DNA from: an uncultured Psychrobacter sp.
GTDB lineage: Bacteria > Pseudomonadota > Gammaproteobacteria > Pseudomonadales > Moraxellaceae
DNA length: 64,000 nt
Direction of reading: 5' to 3'
Assembly: GCA_947489525.1 (NCBI GenBank)
Contig: CANLDW010000001.1
Coordinates: 62,001 to 126,000 of the forward strand
The notes under the pieces are model-generated. The model saw nothing but the letters and a program-made list of their open reading frames with translations. It was not told the DNA's origin and searched no databases. Shown one piece after another: positions 18,971 through 27,761 of the stretch; the first letter of the stretch is position 1, and each line of letters begins with the position of its first letter. A program made the position numbers and the translations under genes.

Positions 18971-20098
18971 ATGGCAGCAAAAAAAGAACTTTCAGGCGCA
19001 GGTCTTCGCGGTCAAGTCGCAGGCAAGACCTCATTATCCACAGTTGGTAAATCAGGTTCAGGCTTGACGTATCGCGGTTATGACGTTTCAGAATTGGCGG
19101 ACAAATGCATCTTTGAAGAAGTGGCCTATCTGCTGCTTTATGGCAATCTGCCAACGCAAAGCGAGCTGGACGCTTACCAAGTCAAACTCAAAAAACTGCG
19201 TGGTCTGCCGCAAGCGCTCAAAGATTTACTTGAGCGTATTCCAGCGAACGCCCATCCCATGGATGTGCTACGTACCGGCTGCTCCATGCTTGGTAATCTT
19301 GAGATGGAAACCGACTTTGAACAGCAGCGTGACAAAACCGATCGTATGCTAGCTGCCTTTCCTTCAATTATTAATTACTGGTATCGCTTTAGTCACGATG
19401 ATGTCCGAGTTGAAACTGATACTGATGATGACACTATTGGCGGTCATTTTTTACATCTACTCAAAGGCGAAAAGCCAAACGAGCTCCATGAGAGAGTGAT
19501 GAACGTCTCACTCATCCTCTATGCAGAGCATGAGTTTAATGCTTCTACCTTTACCGCTCGCGTCTGCGCCTCTACCCTATCTGATATCCACTCTTGTATC
19601 ACAGGCGCTATCGGCACTTTACGTGGCCCATTACATGGCGGTGCCAATGAGGCGGCGATGGATATGATTGAAAAGTTCAGCTCGCCTGACGAAGCGGAAA
19701 AAGAGATGATGGCGATGCTTGAGCGCAAAGATAAGATCATGGGCTTTGGTCATGCCATCTATAGCGAATCTGACCCACGTAATGTCGTGATCAAAGGTTG
19801 GGCTGAAAAATTAGCCGCTGACGTAGGGGATGAGGTGCTCTATCCGGTATCTGTACGTGCAGAGGAAGTGATGTGGCGCGAGAAAAAGCTGTTTTGTAAC
19901 GCCGACTTTTTCCATGCTTCAGCCTATCACTTCATGGGCATTCCGACTAAATTGTTTACGCCGATCTTTGTTTGTTCACGTCTAACGGGTTGGGCGGCGC
20001 ACGTGTTTGAGCAGCGCGCAAATAACCGTATCATCCGTCCAAGCGCGGAATATACCGGTGAAGAATTGCGTCCTGTACCAGAGATAAGTGCGCGTTAA
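18971..20098 (+). CDS. prpC: 2-methylcitrate synthase
   Basis: 375 residues. It condenses propionyl-CoA with oxaloacetate to 2-methylcitrate. The citrate-synthase catalytic triad is visible: His in G-P-L-H-G-G-A-N-E near 222, His in G-F-G-H-A-I-Y near 260, and Asp in C-N-A-D-F-F-H near 315. The short N-terminus without the zinc-like domain of GltA and the context next to prpB and acnD favour PrpC over citrate synthase. AAGGGACTC lies before the ATG. Confidence 0.95.
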   Translation: MAAKKELSGAGLRGQVAGKTSLSTVGKSGSGLTYRGYDVSELADKCIFEEVAYLLLYGNLPTQSELDAYQVKLKKLRGLPQALKDLLERIPANAHPMDVLRTGCSMLGNLEMETDFEQQRDKTDRMLAAFPSIINYWYRFSHDDVRVETDTDDDTIGGHFLHLLKGEKPNELHERVMNVSLILYAEHEFNASTFTARVCASTLSDIHSCITGAIGTLRGPLHGGANEAAMDMIEKFSSPDEAEKEMMAMLERKDKIMGFGHAIYSESDPRNVVIKGWAEKLAADVGDEVLYPVSVRAEEVMWREKKLFCNADFFHASAYHFMGIPTKLFTPIFVCSRLTGWAAHVFEQRANNRIIRPSAEYTGEELRPVPEISAR

Positions 20099-20124
20099 GA
20101 TTTAGTTTTTTGCTTAAAAGAGTT

Positions 20125-20228
20125 GTAGGGTGGGTTGGTTTTATAAAGCTTTTTAAAAAGTACTAATAAAACGTAACCCAATCGATTACTTGATTAGAGC
20201 GGTGGGTTATGCTCCTAACCCACCCTAC
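20125..20228. repeat. Nested inverted-repeat element (REP/MITE-like)
   Basis: The 104-bp stretch between prpC and acnD starts GTAGGGTGGGTT and ends with its exact complement AACCCACCCTAC. Inside its right half a second hairpin forms: GGTGGGTTA and TAACCCACC around TGCTCC (20201-20224). The left part carries a further related TAACCCA at about 20174. Such a structure is typical of dispersed palindromic elements; copies elsewhere in the genome cannot be checked here. In RNA it could also act as a processing or partial termination signal between prpC and acnD. Confidence 0.75.
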
Positions 20229-20386
20229 TAGCTAGCGTTTTTAAGCATCTTTTATACTCAATTCACATGCTGAAGTTTATTTAGCAAAGCCTATTATCAA
20301 TAATAAATTTTGCTGAATAAAATATCTTTTCGTATCTCAAACCCTATATACCAACTAACTTATAAACCTATAAAGGAAAGCCCGCC

Positions 20387-23095
20387 ATGAGCGATGATAG
20401 CAAGCAGCCTTTAACGCAAGTTAATCCGCAAACTATGAACGAGCAGTATAAAAAGCCGCTGCCAGCTTTTGATAATAGCAGTACTGATCTCTATTATTTC
20501 GATGTAGAGCAAGCAGTGAATGATATTGAGCCGGGTGCTTATGCCAAATTGCCTTTTAGCTCAAAAGTACTCTGTGAGAACCTCGTGCGCCGTTGTCCGC
20601 CAGAGGATCTAACCGACGCCCTCAAGCAGCATATTTACCGCAAGCAGGATCTTGATTTTCCTTGGTATCCTGCACGCGTGGTCTGTCATGACATTTTAGG
20701 TCAGACGGCTTTTGTTGATTTGGCAGGATTGCGTGACGCTATTGCCGCTGAGGGCGGTGACCCCTCTAAAGTTAATCCCATCGTACCAACACAATTGATT
20801 GTGGATCACTCTCTAGCCGTCGAACACGCAGGCTTTGAAGAAGATGCCTTTGAGAAGAACCGCGCCATTGAGGAGCGCCGTAACGAAGATCGATTTCACT
20901 TTATCAATTGGTGTGAGTACGCCTTTGATAACGTCAACGTCGTGCCGCCCGGTAACGGTATCATGCACCAAATTAACTTAGAGAAAATGTCGCCGGTCGT
21001 GCAAGTGGTCGCTGATCAAGACGGCGATGCGGTTGCCTTCCCTGATACTTTAGTCGGTACCGATAGCCATACGCCGATGGTCGACGCGCTAGGGGTGATC
21101 TCCATTGGTGTCGGCGGTCTAGAGGCTGAAAGCGTGATGCTGGGTAATCCCTCCTATATGCGTTTGCCCAACATCGTCGGCGTTGAGCTAACTGGCAAAT
21201 TGCAAGAAGGCATCACTGGCACGGATCTAGTGCTGGCAATGACTGAATTCTTACGTGAGGAAGGCGTGGTATCGGCTTATCTTGAATTCTTTGGTGACGG
21301 TGCGCGCCATTTAACCGTTGGTGACCGCGCCTCTATCTCTAACATGACGCCTGAATACGGCGCTACGGCGGCGATGTTCTCCATCGATGAACAAACGATT
21401 GATTATTTGCGCCTCACTGGTCGCAGCGAGCAGCAAATTGCCACCGTGGAAGCTTACGCTAAGCAAACGGGGCTTTGGGCAGACGGGTTAGTCGATGCTG
21501 AATACGACCGCGTACTACGTTTCGATCTGTCTACGGTCGTGCGTAATATCGCCGGGCCCTCACGTCCGCATGCGCGTGTATCCACTACTGATTTAGTAAA
21601 AGAAGGTATCGCTCACGGTGAAGGTGACAAACTGCCTGAACCACAAGACGGTCAAATGCCAGATGGCGCGGTTATCATCGCTGCTATCACTAGCTGTACC
21701 AATACCTCAAACCCGCGCAACATGGTTGCTGCCGGTATCGTCGCGCGTAATGCGGTGGAAAAAGGTCTTGTACGTAAGCCTTGGGTTAAGTCCTCCCTTG
21801 CGCCTGGCTCAAAAGCGGTAAAGCTCTATCTAGAGGAAGCTAACCTACTACCTGAACTGCAAAAACTCGGCTTCGATGTTGTCGCCTTTGCCTGTACCAC
21901 TTGCAATGGTATGAGCGGCGCGCTCGATCCTGATATCCAACAAGAAATCATCGACCGTGACCTATTTAGCACCGCCGTATTATCGGGTAACCGTAACTTC
22001 GATGGGCGTATCCATCCCTATGCCAAGCAAGCGTTTTTGGCCTCACCGCCGCTGGTGGTTGCCTATGCTATCGCCGGTAACATCCGTTTTGATATTGAAA
22101 AAGACTCACTGGGCAAAGACCAAAACGGCAACGATGTTTATCTAAAAGACATCTGGTTCGATGATGCTGAGGTTGACGCTATCGTCGCCGAGTCCGTTAA
22201 GCCTGAGCAATATAACCAAGTGTATATCCCGATGTTTGATGAGGCCAAAGCGCAGGCGGGACGTCACGATGCAGTTGCTATTGATCCGCAGTATAACTGG
22301 CGTGAGCTGAGCACCTATATTCGCCGTCCGCCGTATTGGGAAGGCAAAATGGCGGCGATGAACCAGCTAAAAGGTATGCGCCCATTAGCGGTACTCGGTG
22401 ATAATATCACCACCGATCATATGTCGCCGTCCAATGCTATCCTGCCCGACTCTGCGGCTGGCGAGTATCTTGATACGATGGGGTTACCCGCTGAGGACTA
22501 TAACTCGTATGCCACGCATCGCGGTGACCATTTGACCGCGCAGCGCGCTACTTTTGCTAATCCAAAGCTGCTTAACGAGATGGTCCGTGACGAAAAAGGC
22601 GACGTTATCCAAGGCTCGCTGGCTCGTGTGGAGCCTGAAGGTCAAGTGATGCGCATGTGGGAGGCGATTGAGACGTATATGAATCGCGATCAGCCGCTAA
22701 TCATTATCGCAGGCGACGGCTATGGTCAAGGCTCCAGCCGCGATTGGGCCGCCAAAGGCGTGCGTTTGGCTGGTGTGGAAGTGGTCGTTGCCGAAGACTT
22801 TGAGCGCATTCACCGCCAAAACCTAGTCGGTATGGGCGCCCTCCCCGTACAATTTAAACAAGGTACCGACCGTAAAACCCTAAATATCGATGGTACTGAG
22901 GTATTTGATCTTGAAGGTGAGGTCTCCGCTGGTGGTGAGATGACATTAGTTATTCATCGCACTGATGGCAGCGTTGATAAAACGCCGATTATCTGCCGCT
23001 TAGACACCGCTGATGAGGTGAAGATGTATAACTCTGGCGGTATGCTGCAGCGCTTTGCTAAAGAATTTATTGAAGGTACGATTGATATCGCGTAA
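20387..23095 (+). CDS. acnD: Fe/S-dependent 2-methylisocitrate dehydratase AcnD
   Basis: 902 residues, aconitase superfamily. It dehydrates 2-methylcitrate to 2-methylaconitate, working together with PrpF. Iron-sulfur Cys ligands appear in I-T-S-C-T-N-T-S-N (near 435) and C-T-T-C-N-G (near 502). The swivel domain near the C-terminus holds G-Q-G-S-S-R-D-W-A-A-K-G. The gene order prpB-prpC-acnD and a prpF further on identify it as AcnD rather than AcnA. AAGGAAA lies before the ATG. An intrinsic terminator follows directly, separating it from prpF. Confidence 0.95.
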   Translation: MSDDSKQPLTQVNPQTMNEQYKKPLPAFDNSSTDLYYFDVEQAVNDIEPGAYAKLPFSSKVLCENLVRRCPPEDLTDALKQHIYRKQDLDFPWYPARVVCHDILGQTAFVDLAGLRDAIAAEGGDPSKVNPIVPTQLIVDHSLAVEHAGFEEDAFEKNRAIEERRNEDRFHFINWCEYAFDNVNVVPPGNGIMHQINLEKMSPVVQVVADQDGDAVAFPDTLVGTDSHTPMVDALGVISIGVGGLEAESVMLGNPSYMRLPNIVGVELTGKLQEGITGTDLVLAMTEFLREEGVVSAYLEFFGDGARHLTVGDRASISNMTPEYGATAAMFSIDEQTIDYLRLTGRSEQQIATVEAYAKQTGLWADGLVDAEYDRVLRFDLSTVVRNIAGPSRPHARVSTTDLVKEGIAHGEGDKLPEPQDGQMPDGAVIIAAITSCTNTSNPRNMVAAGIVARNAVEKGLVRKPWVKSSLAPGSKAVKLYLEEANLLPELQKLGFDVVAFACTTCNGMSGALDPDIQQEIIDRDLFSTAVLSGNRNFDGRIHPYAKQAFLASPPLVVAYAIAGNIRFDIEKDSLGKDQNGNDVYLKDIWFDDAEVDAIVAESVKPEQYNQVYIPMFDEAKAQAGRHDAVAIDPQYNWRELSTYIRRPPYWEGKMAAMNQLKGMRPLAVLGDNITTDHMSPSNAILPDSAAGEYLDTMGLPAEDYNSYATHRGDHLTAQRATFANPKLLNEMVRDEKGDVIQGSLARVEPEGQVMRMWEAIETYMNRDQPLIIIAGDGYGQGSSRDWAAKGVRLAGVEVVVAEDFERIHRQNLVGMGALPVQFKQGTDRKTLNIDGTEVFDLEGEVSAGGEMTLVIHRTDGSVDKTPIICRLDTADEVKMYNSGGMLQRFAKEFIEGTIDIA

Positions 23096-23126
23096 GTGCC
23101 AAAAGTTATGAGGTAAAAAAGTAAAT

Positions 23127-23162
23127 AGCCGATGTTATATAGAGATATGGCATCGGTTTTTT
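23127..23162 (+). terminator. Rho-independent terminator after acnD
   Basis: CCGATG pairs with CATCGG; inside it TATAT pairs with ATAT(G) around AGAG, and six T residues follow. Located 34 bp past the acnD stop and before the yefM promoter. Confidence 0.8.
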
Positions 23163-23170
23163 GATCCTTA

Positions 23171-23216
23171 TTGATATACTTATATAAATAGCGTAACATG
23201 TACTATTAATTGTACA
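23171..23216 (+). promoter_or_regulatory. yefM-yoeB promoter and paired operator
   Basis: TTGATA and TAACAT with a 17-bp spacer form a plausible promoter (23171-23199). It runs into TGTACT (23199-23204) and TGTACA (23211-23216), two half-site palindromes 12 bp apart, 16 bp before the preferred ATG. The TGTACA core at 12-bp spacing is the known geometry of the E. coli yefM-yoeB operator. Confidence 0.7.
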
Positions 23217-23232
23217 AGTATCGGAGTATATG

Positions 23233-23544
23233 ATGAGAGTCATTAGTTTTTCAGAAGCGAGAAAGCATTTAAAATCGGTTTTAGACGCGGTAAATGACGA
23301 TGCCAATGCTACTATTGTAACCCGCCGTGATGCTGACGATGCTGTAGTGATGTCGCTTGATTACTACAATAGTCTTATGGAAACCGTTTATTTGTTGAAA
23401 TCCCCTGCCAATGCGGCTCATTTAGCAGAGTCTATTGCGCAGTATCAAGCAGGCAAAACGGCAGTGCATGACTTAATAAATGACGAAGATATAGATGACG
23501 CTGATAACTATTTAAGCAGTGAAACTGATACTGAAGATGCTTAA
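23233..23544 (+). CDS. yefM: Antitoxin, Phd/YefM family
   Basis: 103 residues. It neutralises the YoeB toxin encoded next and represses the operon. The N-terminus M-R-V-I-S-F-S-E-A-R-K-H-L closely matches the E. coli YefM start. The preceding ATG at 23230 is only 3 bp from the CGGAG ribosome binding site, so the second ATG (23233, spacing 6) is chosen. The acidic C-terminal tail (Asp/Glu-rich) is the usual disordered toxin-binding part. It is inserted between acnD and prpF. Confidence 0.92.
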   Translation: MRVISFSEARKHLKSVLDAVNDDANATIVTRRDADDAVVMSLDYYNSLMETVYLLKSPANAAHLAESIAQYQAGKTAVHDLINDEDIDDADNYLSSETDTEDA

Positions 23545-23579
23545 TATTATGGTAAGTACAAAGCTATGAGTAATAAGCT

Positions 23580-23846
23580 ATGAATGAACAGTTAGCGTGG
23601 ACGGATGCTGCTTGGAAAGACTATCTATATTGGCAGACGCAAGATAAAAAAACACTCAAACGTATTAATAAGTTGATCACTGACTGTAAACGAAATCCAT
23701 TTGAGGGCATTGGCAAGCCTGAACCTTTAAAAGAAAACCTATCAGGATTTTGGTCTAGGCGTATTGATGATGCTAATCGTTTGGTCTATGTCGTTGATGA
23801 TAACTACCTGACTATTATTTCTTGTCGCTACCACTATCAGTCTTAA
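23580..23846 (+). CDS. yoeB: Toxin YoeB (ribosome-dependent mRNA endonuclease)
   Basis: 88 residues. YoeB cleaves mRNA in the ribosome A site. The active-site set is complete: Glu48 (K-P-E-P-L-K), Arg67 (N-R-L-V-Y), His85 and Tyr86 (R-Y-H-Y), which correspond to E46, R65, H83 and Y84 of E. coli YoeB with a 2-residue offset. It starts 35 bp after the antitoxin stop, whereas the second module in this window has overlapping genes. No obvious ribosome binding site is seen before the ATG, suggesting low expression. Confidence 0.94.
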   Translation: MNEQLAWTDAAWKDYLYWQTQDKKTLKRINKLITDCKRNPFEGIGKPEPLKENLSGFWSRRIDDANRLVYVVDDNYLTIISCRYHYQS

Positions 23847-23990
23847 TTTCTAAATTAAATACCAAGTTTTGTGTGAATAGTTTTTTGATTTGTTTGGACT
23901 AAGCACAAAATTAAAAATGTAGAAGATAGTCAACATTTATAAGCAATTTAGGCATAATAGCGATTTGTCTTTTATTATTTAGGGGCTGTT

Positions 23991-24455
23991 ATGGGCTGGT
24001 TTAAACTGTTTGCCGTGCTTTATCTTGGTCAAAGTTACTATCTTTTATCCTCCAAAAATGTCGAGCAGTTCTTAGCCAATCACAATACCTTAGCCATGAA
24101 CGATCCAGTTGCTGCTTGTGACAATTATAGCGATGGCGTTGAGGTGTTTATCAATCACGATACAGGCAATGGCACTAGGGAAGTAGAAGGCGGCAAAAAC
24201 GAAATATGCGGTTATATGAAACAATCTCAGGCCGCTCTTACCGTCTTACAAGCCAATACGTCAGGGCATTTTGAAAATATGAATGTGACGATAGGCTTTC
24301 CTTGGCGCACCGCGCGCGCAAGCTATGATGAAATTAACAACGTACAAATGGGATCGATAGGTTCCATAACCAGTCAAACACGTGACGATATTGAGATCAA
24401 ACGTACGCTTACCGGCTTACAGATAGTCTCGGTTAATTCTATTGGTGGCGTATAA
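23991..24455 (+). CDS. Conserved-looking hypothetical protein
   Basis: 154 residues. A weakly hydrophobic N-terminus (W-F-K-L-F-A-V-L-Y-L) could be a poor signal or membrane anchor. Two Cys residues (in A-A-C-D-N-Y and E-I-C-G-Y) are about 30 residues apart and could pair. No family recognised. An AGGGGC site lies before the ATG. It lies between yoeB and prpF (68 bp before the latter), in the same direction, and may be co-transcribed with prpF. Confidence 0.65.
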   Translation: MGWFKLFAVLYLGQSYYLLSSKNVEQFLANHNTLAMNDPVAACDNYSDGVEVFINHDTGNGTREVEGGKNEICGYMKQSQAALTVLQANTSGHFENMNVTIGFPWRTARASYDEINNVQMGSIGSITSQTRDDIEIKRTLTGLQIVSVNSIGGV

Positions 24456-24523
24456 CCCTCAAGTAGACTTTGATTATCATCTCCAAACATAATATAGAAT
24501 AATTATACAAAGGATCTTCTACA

Positions 24524-25759
24524 ATGACCCAACCCAAATTCGCCCCGCAAATCTCCATCCCCGCCACCTATATGCGCGGCGGTACGTCAAAAGGCGTGTT
24601 CTTTAAACTATCCGACTTACCTGAGCGTTGCCAAGTCGCAGGTTCAGCACGTGATAACTTTCTACTGCGCGTCATCGGTAGCCCTGACCCTTATGGCAAA
24701 CAAATCGATGGTTTGGGTAATGGCAGCTCGAGTACCTCAAAGACGGTGATTTTGTCTAAAGCGAAGCAAGCAGACCACGATGTCAATTATCTATTTGGGC
24801 AAGTCAATATCGCTAAACCCATGATTGATTGGGCAGGGAATTGCGGTAATCTAACCGCTGCGGTGGGTGCTTGTGCGATTAATATGGGCTTAGTTGCTGC
24901 GGACAAAGTCGCGAGTAGTATCGATGACAATGCTGACCGCGGTATTTGCGAAGTGCGCATTTGGCAAGAGAACATTGGCAAGACCATTATCGCCCATGTA
25001 CCGTTGTATAAAGACGAGCAAGGCATGGTTCAGGTACAAGAGACCGGCGACTTTGAATTAGACGGTGTCACCTTCCCCGCCGCTGAAGTTAAAATTGAGT
25101 TTATTGACCCAGTAGATTCCTCAAGCGCTATGTTCCCAACCAATAACTTAGTCGATGATTTTGATGTCTCCGGTTGTGGTCTAGCGTCTGATAGCGTTAA
25201 GGCGACTTTTATCAGTGCCGGTATTCCGACTATTTTTATGAAAGCCGAAGATTTAGGCTTTAACGGTACGGAACTGCAAGGCGATATTAATAGTAATGAA
25301 GAGTTATTAACCAAATTAGAGAAGATTCGCGCGCGTGGCGGCGTGGCTATGGGATTGTTCAAAGAGGAGAGCGAGGCGCAGACCAGTCAACACATTCCCA
25401 AAATCGCTTGGGTCGCTCCCGCGCAAAGCTATACGGCGTCGAGTGGTAAAGCCGTTGATAAGGATGACATTGATTTAGTCGTTCGCGCGATGAGTATGGG
25501 GCAATTGCACCATGCGATGATGGGTACAGCAGCGGTGGCAATTGCCGCAGCAGCAACCACACAAGGGACACTAGTTAACGAAGCGGCTGGCGGTGGCGAG
25601 CTGACCGAGGTATGTTTTGGTCATCCATCAGGTACCCTTTTGGTCGGCGGCAAAACCGAACAAGTCGACGGCCGCTGGCAAGCCAAAAAAGTTTCCATGA
25701 GCCGTTCCGCACGGCGTATTATGGTTGGTGAAGTATTTGTACCAGTGGATGCTTTTTAG
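24524..25759 (+). CDS. prpF: 2-methylaconitate cis-trans isomerase PrpF
   Basis: 411 residues. PrpF isomerises the AcnD product so that aconitase can rehydrate it to 2-methylisocitrate. The N-terminus has Y-M-R-G-G-T-S-K-G-V-F-F. Lys73 (S-T-S-K-T) and Cys107 (A-G-N-C-G-N-L) are at the positions reported as active-site residues in Shewanella PrpF. AAGGATC lies before the ATG. It pairs functionally with acnD 1.4 kb upstream, though the two are separated by a terminator and a toxin-antitoxin module. Confidence 0.95.
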   Translation: MTQPKFAPQISIPATYMRGGTSKGVFFKLSDLPERCQVAGSARDNFLLRVIGSPDPYGKQIDGLGNGSSSTSKTVILSKAKQADHDVNYLFGQVNIAKPMIDWAGNCGNLTAAVGACAINMGLVAADKVASSIDDNADRGICEVRIWQENIGKTIIAHVPLYKDEQGMVQVQETGDFELDGVTFPAAEVKIEFIDPVDSSSAMFPTNNLVDDFDVSGCGLASDSVKATFISAGIPTIFMKAEDLGFNGTELQGDINSNEELLTKLEKIRARGGVAMGLFKEESEAQTSQHIPKIAWVAPAQSYTASSGKAVDKDDIDLVVRAMSMGQLHHAMMGTAAVAIAAAATTQGTLVNEAAGGGELTEVCFGHPSGTLLVGGKTEQVDGRWQAKKVSMSRSARRIMVGEVFVPVDAF

Positions 25760-25794
25760 TTATAATTCAGCATTTTCAAAAGAGTCTAACTTAG

Positions 25795-25929
25795 TTGAAC
25801 AACGCCTAAACGAAGTTCAAAGCGTTGAATTAAAAAACATTTAACATAAGCGTTAAACTATGGCCAATCCTCCACGCCGTGTTCCTCTAAACATCAAGCC
25901 CCCCACCAAAAAGACGGAACGGGGGGCTT
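25795..25929 (+). promoter_or_regulatory. Leader with competing hairpins ahead of and into the ABC gene
   Basis: TTGAAC (25795-25800) can pair with GTTCAA (25815-25820), while the interleaved AACGC (25801-25805) can pair with GCGTT (25822-25826); the two cannot coexist fully. A third hairpin, AAGCCCCCC (25896-25904) with GGGGGGCTT (25921-25929) around 16 nt, lies inside the first 25 codons of the ABC gene. Structure is seen; regulatory use is inference. Confidence 0.4.
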
Positions 25930-27707
25930 TACTCATCTCTATTTTAAAAAGACTTGGCGAGTTTGCAAGGCCCTATCGCGGGCTGTTTATTTTAACGCTG
26001 ATACTTACCGTGCTGGGCTCGTTCACCGCGCAGGTCAACGCCTTTGTATTACAGTACACCGTTGATAGCTTGACGGGTATTATCGATATGCCTGACCCTT
26101 GGGAGGAAGGTCTTAGACTGTTAACCATTATTAGTACGATTTTACTAGCCAAAGAGATCTTAAACGTCGGTATTACCTTTGGTCAGCGCTATTTTGGTGA
26201 GCGTATTCGTATCAACTTATCACGCGATTTATCACAAAAAGTCGTCGAGCGTATTTTATCTTATAAAATGGCGTTTTATACCAGTGATGAGAATGCCAGC
26301 GGTAAATTGCAAACCCGTATTGACCTAGGGGTTAGTAGTCTCACGCAGTTGGTACAAAACTTTTTTATTGACATGTTGCCGCTGTTTGCCAGTGCGATTG
26401 TGTCCTTAATCATCATGTTCAACGCCAACTTTTGGGTGGGTATGGTTGGCCTTATTATTGTGCCCATTTACTTCTTTGTCAGTCAAAAGCAGGCCAATCG
26501 TTTGCAAGGCTTTCGTAAGCAAATGCGCCAGTACCGCGAGACCAAAAGCGGCCTTGTGATCTCTATCATCGAATCCATCACTGTTATTAAATCCTTTGTC
26601 CGTGAGCCGATTGAATCCGATAAGCACTGGGAGATTCAAAAGGACATGACCACCAATCAGCTACGTATTCGCAGTATTGCCTTTATGTATAACGCGGGCA
26701 AAAGTTTTATTGAGCAGATCGGTGTGGTGGTGATTATCGTTCTGACCTCTTATTTTGTTTTGAATGGACAGATGACCATCGGCGCGATTATGTTTCATAT
26801 CTTGCTATTTCAGAACGTCGCCGCTCCAATTCGCGAGTTGCACCGTATCTATGATCAGATCAACAACGCCCTGACCTACGCCGAAGGCTTTTTTGATATC
26901 TTAGATGACGATGGCGCGATTGAGAGCGAAGGTGAGGTCGAATGTACCGACCTAAAAGGTCATATTGAGCTAAAACACGTGAATTTTTCTTATCCTAACG
27001 GCAAACAAGCGCTTAAGGACGTCAGCTTTAATATTTATCCCAATCGTATCACCGCTTTGGTCGGTCTATCCGGTGCGGGTAAAAGCACCATTATTAATCT
27101 ACTGGTTAAGTTCTATGATCCAAGTAGCGGTAGCATCTGCTTAGACGGCCGCGATTTAGAGGAATACAGCACCCAAAGCCTACGTGAGCAAATCGGCCTT
27201 GTGCTGCAAAAAAACCATATTTTCTCAGGCACCATCGCTGATAATATTCGTTACGGCAATATGCATGCAAGCGATGAAGAGATCATCAACGCTGCCAAAC
27301 AAGCCTCTATCCATGAGCAGATCGTTGGTATGCCGGAAGGGTACGATAGCGAGGCCAAAATGCTCTCGGGCGGTCAGCAGCAGCGGATTGCGCTGGCGCG
27401 AATGTTCTTAAAAAACCCGCCTATTGTGTTCTTAGATGAGCCTACTGCAAGCCTTGATGCGATCGCCACCCAGCAAATTAAGCAAAGCTTAGACTTAATT
27501 AAAAAAGATCGTACCGTAATTATTGTCTCGCACAATATCTCCCAAATTATCGATGCCGATGACTTAGTGGTGATTGAAAACGGCGAGGTAATGGAAACCG
27601 GCACGCACGAAGAGCTATATGCTAATCATGGTAAATACTATGAGATATTTAATGCCATGTCAGATAGCTTAAACTTAGATAAAATCAGTCAGACTATTAA
27701 TGGTTAA
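25860..27707 (+). CDS. ABC transporter, fused permease and ATPase (exporter type)
   Basis: 615 residues, a half-size exporter expected to dimerise in the inner membrane. Six transmembrane helices occupy roughly residues 30-330; the ATPase has Walker A G-L-S-G-A-G-K-S-T (near 402), signature L-S-G-G-Q-Q-Q-R-I-A (near 502) and Walker B I-V-F-L-D-E-P-T (near 522). It resembles the MsbA/multidrug group; the substrate is unknown. The first 25 codons are basic and Pro-rich and include a GC-rich hairpin; no ribosome binding site is clear. It lies between prpF and prpD but has no obvious link to propionate use. Confidence 0.92.
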   Translation: MANPPRRVPLNIKPPTKKTERGALLISILKRLGEFARPYRGLFILTLILTVLGSFTAQVNAFVLQYTVDSLTGIIDMPDPWEEGLRLLTIISTILLAKEILNVGITFGQRYFGERIRINLSRDLSQKVVERILSYKMAFYTSDENASGKLQTRIDLGVSSLTQLVQNFFIDMLPLFASAIVSLIIMFNANFWVGMVGLIIVPIYFFVSQKQANRLQGFRKQMRQYRETKSGLVISIIESITVIKSFVREPIESDKHWEIQKDMTTNQLRIRSIAFMYNAGKSFIEQIGVVVIIVLTSYFVLNGQMTIGAIMFHILLFQNVAAPIRELHRIYDQINNALTYAEGFFDILDDDGAIESEGEVECTDLKGHIELKHVNFSYPNGKQALKDVSFNIYPNRITALVGLSGAGKSTIINLLVKFYDPSSGSICLDGRDLEEYSTQSLREQIGLVLQKNHIFSGTIADNIRYGNMHASDEEIINAAKQASIHEQIVGMPEGYDSEAKMLSGGQQQRIALARMFLKNPPIVFLDEPTASLDAIATQQIKQSLDLIKKDRTVIIVSHNISQIIDADDLVVIENGEVMETGTHEELYANHGKYYEIFNAMSDSLNLDKISQTING

Positions 27708-27761
27708 AACCAGTCGTTAAGAGCAGTTTTTAGAGCAATGGTTAATAGGATTTGAGACGCG

